Numbered from the stretch's first letter, positions 1-6,869 are shown. The stretch: DNA of 8,314 nucleotides from UBA6168 sp041752395 (GCA_041752395.1 JBGSWN010000045.1:1-8314); one strand, 5' to 3'. Notes: generated by a model from the sequence alone, not told the origin. Numbers and translations: made by a program.

Positions 1-2
1 GA

Positions 3-2462
3 GTGTCACCCTATTCCTACGCCTGGAGCAATGGTGGCGTGGGCAATTCCCTTTCGAATATTGCCGCAGGTAGCTACACCGTCAGCGTGCGTGACCAAAA
101 CGCCTGCACTTTCACCCAGACCATCAACCTGACGCAGCCGCAGCCTATTGCCATCAGCGCCACTGAAATCCACCCGCCCGACTGTGCAGGGCAGACCAGT
201 GGTTTTGTGGACATCGGCGTGACGGGTGGCGTGGGCAGCTATGATTTTACTTGGAGTAATGGTGCTGCTTCGCAAAACCTGACAGGCATCGGCAATGGCA
301 CTTACTCCGTCACGGCAACCGATGATTTTGGCTGCACTTCCAGCGCTAGCTTTGGCCCTATTTTCTCCCCAGAGGTGCTGACCGCAGGTATTAATCAAGG
401 TTCATTATTTTGTTTCGGTCGGAATGAAAATAGCTTGGAAGCATACGTGTTGAGCGGTGGCCAGCCGCCTTATTCTTACAGTTGGAATACGGACGATTCG
501 GGGCCGCAGCTCGTTGGGCTTAATTACGGTTTTTACATCGTGACCATCACCGACGCCAACGGTTGCGAAAGCATCCACTCTACCACGATTGATTCGTTGC
601 AGGTACTGACGCTCGGCTACCAAGCATTTTCTCCGCTTTGTTTTGGGCAAACAGGCCAATTGGCCATGACCGTATCGGGCGGCACGGAGCCGTATTCGAT
701 TGTTTGGAGCGATGGACAAACAGGCCCCGTAGCCACCAATTTACCAGCACAAAACTTTGCGGCCACGGTCACAGATGCCACCGGCTGCGTGAACTACTTG
801 GACATCATCGAACTTAATGAACCGCCAGCCTTGCTGGTCAATGTGGAAAATATCGAGGACATTGCCTGCTACCAGGGCAACGAGGGCGGCATTGACATCA
901 GCGTGGCTGGCGGTACTTTGCCCTACCAATTCCATTGGACAAACCCCTCCAACACTTTCAACGCTTGGTCGGAAGACGTGAGCGGCCTTTCTGAAGGAAA
1001 TTACAGCGTCACGGTGAGCGATGGGAACGGCTGTGCGACCATCTTGCCGACGCTTTACGTGGATGCCCCCGACAAACTTGCGCCATTTTCGAACCTCGGT
1101 GTGCCAGTCGGCAACTGCCAGTCGGTGCAGGTGGACAATGTCTGCGTCAATGTGAACGGCGGCATTGCACCTTTCCAGTATGTTTGGGAAACGGGCGACA
1201 CGACCAACTGCCTCCTCAATCCACTCCCCGGCGATTACCACGTCACCATCACCGACGCTGCGGGCTGTACCATCGAGTTCATGTCGGTAAAAGTGCCGAC
1301 GGAGTACACCGCCATCAATGTCCAACAGGTAGCAACAGGCGAAGAAGTGGTCTGTTTTGGCGCAGCTACCGGGCAACTCAGCGTGGACATCATGGGCGGC
1401 GCTGCGCCCTACCAGTTTAATTGGAGCAACAGCGTTCACGGCATTACCGCTGACCCGAACCTGCTGAACGACAACCTGCCCGTCGGCCAATATCGGGTCA
1501 CCATCACGGACAATACGGGCTGCACGGCGGTGTCGCCGGCCATGCCGATTTCTACTTTCGGAGCAGTGAACCCGACCATCATGGGGAGTCAGGTGACGAA
1601 TGTGCGCTGCAAGGGCGGAGCAGATGGAGCGATTCCGCTCATGGTCGGTGGCGGCCTCGTGCCCTATAGTTTTTATTGGGAAAATGGGGCGGCGGATTCC
1701 ATTTCCATTGACCAAAACATCACGGGGGTGGCTGCTGGGATGTATGTCGTGACGGTGACTGACCAAGTCGGCTGCACAGGTACGGCGATGACGATGGTGT
1801 TTGAGCCAAGCACCCAGTTCGTCCTCGATTCTGCGTTGGTGAACGACGTGACCTGTTTTGGTACGGCTACGGGAAGCATTTTTCCATTGCCGCAGGACGG
1901 TGACCTGCCCTACCAATTTTTGTGGAACAACATGGCCTTCACACCGGGGATTTCGCAGCTCACTGCTGGCCAATACTCCCTCACCGTCACCGACAACAAT
2001 GGTTGTCAAAGAACGGCAACCTACACGGTTAGTGGGCCCGATGCAGGCATAATCGTTACTGTGCTCGACTCTACCGGAGTGACCTGCTTCGGCGGCAACG
2101 ACGGGTTTATCAACATCGCCGTGACGGGCGGCACACCCAATTATGTGTTTAATTGGAGCGCTTTTTCAGGGGAACAAAATTTGCAAAATGCCACTGCAGG
2201 GCCCTACACACTGGTCATTTTCGACAGCGAGGGGTGTCAATTTACAGCTCATTATAGCCTTGGAACCCCGCAGCCGCTCCAACTTGGCGTGACTTCCTCT
2301 CCGCAAACCCAGTTGGTGCCGCCCAATGGCACAGCTACTGCCAATGCATCCGGTGGTATCCCACCGATTAATTATTCTTGGAGCAATGGCATGACGGGTG
2401 AAACGATAACTGACCTTCCAACTGGCAATTACAGCGTGACGGCTGTGGATGCCAACGGCTGC
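3..2462 (+). repeat. Eleven tandem SprB-like protein repeats
   Basis: These repeats exist at the protein level. They end at residues 35, 111, 188, 262, 344, 422, 507, 591, 668, 745 and 820, each at the Cys of a D-x-x-G-C-type ending (N-A-C in the first). The first is cut by the window edge. Most have a conserved Cys near the start (C61, C137, C213, C289, C372, C451, C536, C618, C695) and one at the end, suggesting one disulfide per Ig-like module; that pairing is inferred. DNA similarity between units is low, so this is an old, diverged array rather than a recent duplication. Confidence 0.8.
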
Positions 2463-2774
2463 GATATCATGGAATGGGTTTTTGTAGATTTTTCTTCGAA
2501 AACCATTGATAATCAGCAGATTGCGACTTGTGGGCTGTTCCCGAACCCGACCAGTGGCCCAGTCATTTTGCAGTGCTCCGCAATGGCTGCACCAGTGGCT
2601 GACCTGCGGGTTTTCAACCAAATCGGGCAGCTTGTTTTGGTGGAAAATGGTGGGGGTTTCCAGAACGACGGCCTCCATTTTGATTTGCAAAACCAGCCGC
2701 CGGGCATTTACCACGTGGTGGCGATGACGCCGCAGGGGGTTGTTTTTGAGGGTAAAATATTGGTGCAGCGGTGA
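3..2774 (+). CDS. SprB-repeat surface protein with T9SS type A sorting domain (5' end missing)
   Basis: This is a large exported protein, probably surface-displayed and acting in adhesion or gliding; that role is inferred from SprB-repeat families. The 923 visible residues contain about eleven repeats of 50-80 residues, each with the pattern C-F-G ... G-G-x-x-P-Y-x-F/Y-x-W-S/x-N-G ... G-x-Y-x-V-T-V-T-D-x-N-G-C (for example around residues 61-111, 137-188 and 213-262). After the last repeat (about 771-820) comes a T9SS type A sorting domain at about 844-923, with the start motif LFPNPTSG, a Q-x-G-Q-type turn near 873-876, a PPGIYHV strand and a basic end (KILVQR). The GTG at position 3 is the first complete codon, not a start: the first visible residues are already inside a repeat, so the gene continues to the left. 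A signal peptide would lie upstream. The stop TGA at 2772-2774 abuts a heptamer repeat. The family assignment is strong; the ligand and function are unknown. Confidence 0.9.
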   Translation: MSPYSYAWSNGGVGNSLSNIAAGSYTVSVRDQNACTFTQTINLTQPQPIAISATEIHPPDCAGQTSGFVDIGVTGGVGSYDFTWSNGAASQNLTGIGNGTYSVTATDDFGCTSSASFGPIFSPEVLTAGINQGSLFCFGRNENSLEAYVLSGGQPPYSYSWNTDDSGPQLVGLNYGFYIVTITDANGCESIHSTTIDSLQVLTLGYQAFSPLCFGQTGQLAMTVSGGTEPYSIVWSDGQTGPVATNLPAQNFAATVTDATGCVNYLDIIELNEPPALLVNVENIEDIACYQGNEGGIDISVAGGTLPYQFHWTNPSNTFNAWSEDVSGLSEGNYSVTVSDGNGCATILPTLYVDAPDKLAPFSNLGVPVGNCQSVQVDNVCVNVNGGIAPFQYVWETGDTTNCLLNPLPGDYHVTITDAAGCTIEFMSVKVPTEYTAINVQQVATGEEVVCFGAATGQLSVDIMGGAAPYQFNWSNSVHGITADPNLLNDNLPVGQYRVTITDNTGCTAVSPAMPISTFGAVNPTIMGSQVTNVRCKGGADGAIPLMVGGGLVPYSFYWENGAADSISIDQNITGVAAGMYVVTVTDQVGCTGTAMTMVFEPSTQFVLDSALVNDVTCFGTATGSIFPLPQDGDLPYQFLWNNMAFTPGISQLTAGQYSLTVTDNNGCQRTATYTVSGPDAGIIVTVLDSTGVTCFGGNDGFINIAVTGGTPNYVFNWSAFSGEQNLQNATAGPYTLVIFDSEGCQFTAHYSLGTPQPLQLGVTSSPQTQLVPPNGTATANASGGIPPINYSWSNGMTGETITDLPTGNYSVTAVDANGCDIMEWVFVDFSSKTIDNQQIATCGLFPNPTSGPVILQCSAMAAPVADLRVFNQIGQLVLVENGGGFQNDGLHFDLQNQPPGIYHVVAMTPQGVVFEGKILVQR
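2535..2771 (+). other. T9SS type A C-terminal sorting domain
   Basis: Residues 845-923 of the SprB-repeat protein match the usual form of this domain in about 80 residues: an N-terminal L-F-P-N-P-T-x-G motif, a central strand ending in F-N-Q-I-G-Q-L-V, then a segment closing with L-x-N-Q-P-P-G-I-Y-H-V-V and a final strand F-E-G-K-I-L-V-Q-R. In this family the domain directs outer-membrane translocation by the type IX system and is usually cleaved or swapped for a surface anchor. Confidence 0.85.
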
Positions 2775-2776
2775 GG

Positions 2777-2811
2777 GGTGAACGATGAACTGTGAAGGGT
2801 GAATTAGGAAT
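2777..2811 (+). repeat. Heptamer array, unit (G/T)(G/A)TGAA(C/G/T)
   Basis: Five consecutive 7-bp units read GGTGAAC, GATGAAC, TGTGAAG, GGTGAAT and TAGGAAT. The array begins three bases after the stop codon of the SprB-repeat gene. Units are imperfect, so it is probably not undergoing rapid slippage now. No clear terminator hairpin is seen here. Confidence 0.65.
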
Positions 2812-2889
2812 GGTGGAGTAGAGATACAACTTTTCTCCGCTTTGCCACCTCTCTTGTTTCAACTTTTGTGCTGCGCAAACCACGGGGCT

Positions 2890-2917
2890 GCTCGCAACTC
2901 GTGGCTCGCAGCCCGCA
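2890..2917 (+). repeat. Heptamer array, unit GCTCGCA
   Basis: Four consecutive units read GCTCGCA, ACTCGTG, GCTCGCA and GCCCGCA, ending ten bases before the ATG of the 173-residue gene. The unit differs from the array about 80 bases upstream. The rest of the 2775-2927 gap holds nothing else I can support; a weak AACTTTTG at 2861-2868 resembles a Bacteroidota -7 box but lacks a well-spaced -33 TTG. Confidence 0.55.
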
Positions 2918-2927
2918 ACTTGATTAA

Positions 2928-3449
2928 ATGAATTCCATCCTCTTTTTGCTTTCAACGGCTTTTTTCATCCAAAACACTTGGGAGCTGTACAACAGTCCCG
3001 ACGGGCGTTTCCAAGTCCAGGTTCCCGGTAACTTCACCGAAAAAACAGACTCCGTGAAAACGGACGTTGGCGACCTCGTTTACCACACTTTTTTCCTCCA
3101 AACGGATTCGACTGCTGAAAACCTCTTTTACATGGTCAGCTACTGCGACTACCCAGCGAGTGTGGTCTTTGCTGATTCCACTGGCTTGGCCGAGGATTTT
3201 TTCAAAGAAACCATCGAAGCCGCCGCCGAAACCGTGAAGGGCGAACTGGCTTATTCTTCAGATATTCAACTCGACAAATACCCCGGAAAGACTTGGCGCA
3301 TTGACTACCTCGGCGGCAAGGCCGTCATCAAAAACCGGGCATACCTCGTGGGCAGCCGCTACTATGCCCTGCAAACCATCGCCTGGAAAGACAAAAGCCT
3401 GAACAGCGATGGGACGAAGTTTTTTGATTCGTTTAAGTTGATGCCGTAG
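2928..3449 (+). CDS. Small probably exported protein of unknown function
   Basis: I do not recognise a named family for this 173-residue protein. The start is well fixed because an in-frame TAA lies immediately before the ATG. The N-terminus (residues 2-14, N-S-I-L-F-L-L-S-T-A-F-F-I) is hydrophobic and could be a short signal peptide, although it lacks the usual positive charge. The body begins W-E-L-Y-N-S-P-D-G-R-F-Q-V-Q-V-P-G and alternates beta-strand-like segments, with a helix near 86-104 and a late Y-P-G-K-T-W-R-I motif. This layout recalls PsbP/Mog1-like folds of small periplasmic or lipoprotein-type proteins; that is a fold guess only. There is a single Cys (C73) and no lipobox. It lies 153 bases after the SprB-repeat gene, converges with the polymerase gene, and shows no operon partner. 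Confidence 0.8.
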   Translation: MNSILFLLSTAFFIQNTWELYNSPDGRFQVQVPGNFTEKTDSVKTDVGDLVYHTFFLQTDSTAENLFYMVSYCDYPASVVFADSTGLAEDFFKETIEAAAETVKGELAYSSDIQLDKYPGKTWRIDYLGGKAVIKNRAYLVGSRYYALQTIAWKDKSLNSDGTKFFDSFKLMP

Positions 3450-3480
3450 ATTTAGTTTGTAGTTTGACAGCTAGCAGCCA

Positions 3481-3516
3481 TTGACTGCCCACTGCCACCT
3501 GTCGAACTGCCAACTC
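3481..3516 (-). repeat. Heptamer array between convergent genes, unit (C)CNACTG
   Basis: The plus strand reads TTGACTG, CCCACTG, CCACCTG, an 8-base TCGAACTG and CCAACTC. This fills most of the 65-base gap between the 173-residue gene and the polymerase gene. The last unit overlaps the polymerase stop codon (TCA on plus at 3515-3517), so the repeat may have supplied the stop. No convincing terminator is visible. Confidence 0.55.
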
Positions 3517-6500
3517 AAACATACCGCCCATCCTCCTGCCAAGCCAGCTTCTCCATTTTAACCACCTCCACCGACGGAAAGCCGAACTCCTCCACCGCCC
3601 GACCCTCGATGCGATAAACCCCTTTGCCTCGGAACGGGCTGGTTTTCAAGTAGTTAGGGAAATGCACCGTGTCGAAAAAGCGGCCCTCCCGGTCGAGCCA
3701 AGTCCCGAAGTGCATCAATTCTTTTTTCACCGTGCGCACGTCCTTGCGGGTCACGTAGTAGCCGACCAGCGTGACCATGCACCCGAGGCATTTGGGCAGG
3801 TCGTTGGCGACGATGCCCTCCTGCGTCGTCGCATGGTTTTCCACCAAATCGAACGGCGAGCAGAGCGGAAAGCCCAGCAACTCAATTTCATCGAAAGCTT
3901 GGTCGAAGGGGCCAGCCTCCAGTTGCGGCAGCACAAAACCCTCGTGCCCCGAGTCGGCCTCGTCGTCGAAGAGAAGCTGCACCCCAGCGTCCCGTGTCAG
4001 CCCCTTGGTGGCTTTTGGGTTGAACACAGCGTTTTTCTCCCACATCAGCTCGCATTTTCCCAGCCCCGTGAACCGGAATGCCCCGATGCGGATGAGTAGG
4101 TCGAGCTGGCTGCTGTCCACATCCACCCGGTTGGTGAAGTCGGCGAGGCTACGGAACGGCCCGCCTCTTGCCCGCTCGGCCACGATTTTGGCCGACGTCG
4201 TCCGTTCCAATCCCTGCAAGTGAACAAACCCCATGTAAATGGCTGATTGTGAAATGGTTGTGAGGTATTGGCTGTGGTTCACGCAGGGCGCATGGATGCT
4301 CGCCCCGGCCATGCGGGCTTCGTGGAAGTAGTATTCCGTTCGATAAAACCCGCCGAAATTGTTGATGACCGCCACCATGAATTCCAGCGGAAAATAGGTC
4401 TTCAAGTACAGGCTCTGGAAGCTTTCCACGGCGTAGCTGGCTGAGTGCGCCTTGCAAAACGAGTACCCGGCGAAGCTCTCTACCTGCCGCCAGACCTCCT
4501 GCGCCAGCGCTTCCGGGTGGCCCAGTGCCCGACAGTTGTCGTCGTATTTTTTGCGCAGCACCTCAAACTTGTCGCCCTGCCGCTTCTTGCCGGACATGAG
4601 TCGGCGCAGCATGTCGGCCTCGCCGAGGTCCAGCCCGGCGAAGTAGTGCACGATTTTCATCACATCTTCTTGGTAAACCATCACGCCGTAGGTCTCGCCG
4701 AGGTGCTCCTTGAAGACCGGATGGAGGTATTCGATTTCGGATTTCGGATTTCGGATTTCGGATTGGGGTCTGGAGTTGTTTGGGAGGTTTTTTGGGGCTG
4801 GGTTGGCAGTCCCTTCTTCGTCGTTTTTCATAGGTTTTTGAAGTGTCCCTTGTTCTCCAATCCGCCCCGACAAGCTGTCGGGGCAATCCGAAATCCGAAA
4901 TCGCTTGATGTATTCCTTCATCATGCCAGACTTCGCCACGCCCGGCCGGATGATGCTGCTGGCCGCCACGAGGTGGATGTAATCGTCGCAGCGGAGCTTC
5001 TTCAGCAGGCCCCGCATCGCAGGGCTTTCGATGTAAAAACAGCCCATGCAGTTGCCATTGCGCAGTTGTGCCCGCACCTGTTCGTCTTGTTTCAGCTTCG
5101 CAACATCGTGGACGTCCAACGATTTGCCCTGGTTCATTTTCACCAAATCCACGGCGTCTTTGATGTGGCCGAGGCCCCGTTGCGACAGCACATCGAATTT
5201 GTGGAAGCCCAAATCCTCGGCGTGGTGCATGTCGAAATGGGTGACGGGGAAGCCCTTCGGCATCATCTGGAGGGCGGTATGGTAAAAAATCGGCTTTTCG
5301 GAAACGAGCACCCCCCCGGCATGGATGGAGAGGTGGTTGGGGAAGCCTTGGAGGAGGCGGGCGAACTTTAGGATTTCGGATTTCGGATTGCGGATTTCGG
5401 ATTGGGGGTCTGCTGCAGCATCCGTTTTGGAGCTTTGTGCCGTAGCAGGCGCTTCCCTTGAATCCGCATTCCGCAATCCGCAATCCGCAATCGCTTCCTC
5501 CGCATTCCGCAATCCGAAATCCGCAATCGGTTGCCAGTATTTGATGTCTTCCGTTCCTGTTGCCTTGAGTATTTCATCAGCGAAATTGTCAATTTCCTCC
5601 TTCGGCAAACCATACACCTTCCCCACCTCCCGGATGGCGGCGTTGAACTGGAAGGTGCTGTAGGTGGCGAGCAGGGCGGTATGTTCCCGGCCGTAGCGCT
5701 TGAAGATGTAATCGGTCACGTCGTCCCGCTCGTCCCAGGAGAAGTCAATGTCGAAATCGGGCGGCGAAGGGCGGTGGCGGTTGATGAACCGCTCGAAGTA
5801 GAGGTCGAGTTCCAGTGGGTCCACGTCGGTGATGCCGAGGCAGTAGGCCACGAGGGAATTGGCGCCGCTGCCCCGCCCAACGTGGTGATAACCAGCATTT
5901 TGCGCATAGCGAACAATGTCCCAAGTGATGAGGAAATAGGCGGCGAAGTCCATTTCACGGATGAGGTCGAGTTCATTTTTTAGGCGGTTGGTGGGGGACT
6001 TGTGATTGGTGATTGGTGATTGGTGACTGGTGATTGGGGGCTGGGAGAAGCGCCGGTTGAAGCCTTCATTTGCCAGTTTTTCCAACAGCCTCATGTCCCC
6101 ATCCCGGCTGCCGGTGAAGGTTTGACGGTTCACTTGGAGGCCGGTTTCAAGGCGGGCAGGCTCGCAGGCGTCCACGAGCTGGCGGGTGTTTTCAATGATT
6201 TTCGGATAGATTTTGTAAAAATCGGCCAGCGTTTCGGGTGGGCTGGGGAGTTCGGTTTTTTTGGCCGTGTCGGTGGGGGTGAGTTTGCTCAGAATTGTGT
6301 TCAAATCAATCGCCCGCAGCAGGCGGTGCAGCTCGTAGCCGTCCTTGTCGAGGAAGGTTATTGGGCTGAAAATCAGCAGTTTGTGCGGGTGTTTTCGCAC
6401 TTCGGAAGTGAAGAGGCCATGCACGTGCTCTGGCCGGATGCCGAGGAATTCGTGTTCCTTGAACTGGTCAATCGGTTTCACCAAGCGGTCGTAAATAATA

Positions 6501-6844
6501 ACGAGGGATGAGGGATTAGGGATGAGGGATGAATCAAACAACGCCGGCAAAACCTTGCTATCGATGGAGTGGTCGCTGAGGTATTTGTTGAGTTCGTAAA
6601 ACCCCTCGGCGTTCCGGGCAATGCCCGTGTAGAGCCGCTGGCCATCCCGGAAAAAGTCAATGCCGAGCAGTGGCTTGATACCCGCCGCCTTGCAGTGATT
6701 GAGGAATTCGACCGCCGCCGAGGTGTTGTTAATGTCGGTGAGGGCCAGGGCGGTGATGCCAAGGCGCTTGGCCGACAGCACGAGCTGTTCGGGCGACAGC
6801 GTGCCGTAGCGCAGGCTGTAGTAGGAGTGTGAGCAGAGGTACAC
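3515..6844 (-). CDS. dnaE2: DNA polymerase III alpha subunit, error-prone DnaE2/ImuC-like, with in-frame repeat insertions
   Basis: This is a C-family DNA polymerase of 1109 residues. The PHP domain starts at residue 1 (SHSYYSLRYGTLSPEQL) but is degenerate: the usual H-S-D-Y-S reads H-S-Y-Y-S and A-L-T-D-H reads A-L-T-D-I, so metal-dependent exonuclease activity is unlikely. The polymerase core has G-R-G-S-G-A-N-S at 323-330, P-D-F-D-I-D-F at 362-368 (D365 and D367 as catalytic aspartates) and K-F-D-V-L at 549-553 (D551 as the third), so it should be active. An HHH segment lies near 876-905, a possible clamp-binding QLLF at 956-959, and an OB-fold region at about 1023-1105. There is no long tau-binding tail. 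Start is GTG at 6842-6844; the upstream frame meets TAA with no ATG, and the N-terminus matches relatives. Without four repeat-derived insertions (about 105-114, 268-284, 438-491, 650-704) it would be about 977 residues, normal for the short Bacteroidota type. No imuA or imuB neighbour is visible. The symbol is by similarity to the error-prone class. Confidence 0.9.
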   Translation of the reverse strand: MYLCSHSYYSLRYGTLSPEQLVLSAKRLGITALALTDINNTSAAVEFLNHCKAAGIKPLLGIDFFRDGQRLYTGIARNAEGFYELNKYLSDHSIDSKVLPALFDSSLIPNPSSLVIIYDRLVKPIDQFKEHEFLGIRPEHVHGLFTSEVRKHPHKLLIFSPITFLDKDGYELHRLLRAIDLNTILSKLTPTDTAKKTELPSPPETLADFYKIYPKIIENTRQLVDACEPARLETGLQVNRQTFTGSRDGDMRLLEKLANEGFNRRFSQPPITSHQSPITNHKSPTNRLKNELDLIREMDFAAYFLITWDIVRYAQNAGYHHVGRGSGANSLVAYCLGITDVDPLELDLYFERFINRHRPSPPDFDIDFSWDERDDVTDYIFKRYGREHTALLATYSTFQFNAAIREVGKVYGLPKEEIDNFADEILKATGTEDIKYWQPIADFGLRNAEEAIADCGLRNADSREAPATAQSSKTDAAADPQSEIRNPKSEILKFARLLQGFPNHLSIHAGGVLVSEKPIFYHTALQMMPKGFPVTHFDMHHAEDLGFHKFDVLSQRGLGHIKDAVDLVKMNQGKSLDVHDVAKLKQDEQVRAQLRNGNCMGCFYIESPAMRGLLKKLRCDDYIHLVAASSIIRPGVAKSGMMKEYIKRFRISDCPDSLSGRIGEQGTLQKPMKNDEEGTANPAPKNLPNNSRPQSEIRNPKSEIEYLHPVFKEHLGETYGVMVYQEDVMKIVHYFAGLDLGEADMLRRLMSGKKRQGDKFEVLRKKYDDNCRALGHPEALAQEVWRQVESFAGYSFCKAHSASYAVESFQSLYLKTYFPLEFMVAVINNFGGFYRTEYYFHEARMAGASIHAPCVNHSQYLTTISQSAIYMGFVHLQGLERTTSAKIVAERARGGPFRSLADFTNRVDVDSSQLDLLIRIGAFRFTGLGKCELMWEKNAVFNPKATKGLTRDAGVQLLFDDEADSGHEGFVLPQLEAGPFDQAFDEIELLGFPLCSPFDLVENHATTQEGIVANDLPKCLGCMVTLVGYYVTRKDVRTVKKELMHFGTWLDREGRFFDTVHFPNYLKTSPFRGKGVYRIEGRAVEEFGFPSVEVVKMEKLAWQEDGRYV
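4732..4766 (-). repeat. Heptamer array inside polymerase gene, insertion C, left arm (GGATTTC)
   Basis: Five units on the plus strand read CGATTTC, GGATTTC three times and GGATTGG. On the coding strand this encodes PQSEIRNPKSEI (residues 693-704), just before the conserved E-Y-L-H-P-V segment. Bases 4747-4765 are a perfect 19-bp inverted match to 4884-4902, the right arm of the same insertion. Confidence 0.85.
4865..4883. repeat. 19-bp palindrome CCCCGACA-AGC-TGTCGGGG in insertion C
   Basis: Two perfect 8-base arms are separated by a 3-base loop, giving a strong GC-rich hairpin. It sits within the right-hand heptamer arm of insertion C, with a CCAATCC unit just before it (4857-4863) and GCAATCC overlapping its last base. 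It encodes C-P-D-S-L-S-G in the polymerase frame (residues 654-660). It resembles a REP-like dispersed palindrome; whether it recurs elsewhere in this genome cannot be seen here. Confidence 0.75.
4883..4903 (-). repeat. Heptamer array inside polymerase gene, insertion C, right arm (GCAATCC/GAAATCC)
   Basis: Three units, GCAATCC, GAAATCC and GAAATCG, lie in the opposite orientation to the array at 4732-4766 and can pair with it over 19 bases. They encode the R-F-R-I-S-D stretch at residues 648-653, right after the conserved G-M-M-K-E-Y-I-K segment of the polymerase. Confidence 0.8.
5371..5405 (-). repeat. Heptamer array inside polymerase gene, insertion B, left arm (GGATTTC/GGATTGC)
   Basis: Five units read GGATTTC, GGATTTC, GGATTGC, GGATTTC and GGATTGG. 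They encode PQSEIRNPKSEI at residues 480-491, the identical peptide encoded by insertion C. The insertion ends just before the conserved L-K-F-A-R-L-L-Q-G-F-P-N-H-L-S-I-H-A-G segment. Bases 5377-5394 are a perfect 18-bp inverted match to 5506-5523. Confidence 0.85.
5459..5529 (-). repeat. Heptamer arrays inside polymerase gene, insertion B, right arm (GCAATCC/GAAATCC)
   Basis: Two runs are separated by an 8-base break at 5494-5501: TGAATCC, GCATTCC, GCAATCC, GCAATCC and GCAATCG, then GCATTCC, GCAATCC, GAAATCC and GCAATCG. They run opposite to the left arm. They encode two related peptides, I-A-D-F-G-L-R-N-A and I-A-D-C-G-L-R-N-A (residues 440-448 and 452-460). From 5371 to 5529 the insertion is 159 bases, exactly 53 codons. 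Confidence 0.85.
6003..6037 (-). repeat. Heptamer array inside polymerase gene, insertion A (TGATTGG)
   Basis: Five units on the plus strand read TGATTGG three times, TGACTGG and TGATTGG. On the coding strand they give P-I-T-S-H-Q-S-P-I-T-N-H (about residues 270-281), an unstructured-looking stretch between the end of the PHP domain region and the conserved N-R-L-K-N-E-L-D-L-I start of the polymerase core. Confidence 0.85.
6503..6530 (-). repeat. Heptamer array inside polymerase gene, insertion D (GAGGGAT)
   Basis: Four units on the plus strand read GAGGGAT, GAGGGAT, TAGGGAT and GAGGGAT. They encode S-S-L-I-P-N-P-S-S-L (residues 105-114) within the PHP domain. This is the shortest of the four insertions and uses a third, unrelated unit family. 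Confidence 0.8.
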
Positions 6845-6869
6845 TGGGTTTTGCTTCGCAAGTTGCGGC

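Noticed and set aside
3..5. GTG at position 3 as a true start of the SprB-repeat gene
   Set aside because: The following residues (SPYSYAWSNG) are the middle of a repeat unit and no signal peptide follows, so the gene begins left of the window.
741..2009. Long minus-strand open frame of 422 codons inside the SprB-repeat gene
   Set aside because: Its translation is rich in His, Arg and Val with no recognisable domain. It lies opposite a clearly coding frame whose repeated codon pattern keeps the antisense frame open.
3466..3503. GACAG ... CTGTC as a terminator hairpin between the convergent genes
   Set aside because: Arms of five bases separated by 28 bases, with no U-tract on either strand, are too weak; the sequence is better explained by the heptamer array.
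4445..5371. Plus-strand open frame of 308 codons opposite the polymerase gene
   Set aside because: It is antisense to conserved polymerase motifs (including D551), and its product matches no family; it is a composition-driven shadow.
4563..5483. Minus-strand open frame of 306 codons in another frame of the polymerase gene
   Set aside because: It is Pro/Arg-rich with no domain, and the conserved polymerase motifs in this stretch are all in the main frame.
5371..5529. Possible CRISPR array
   Set aside because: Units are 7 bp, contiguous, in two orientations and translated within a gene. There are no 25-40 bp repeats with regular unique spacers and no cas gene.
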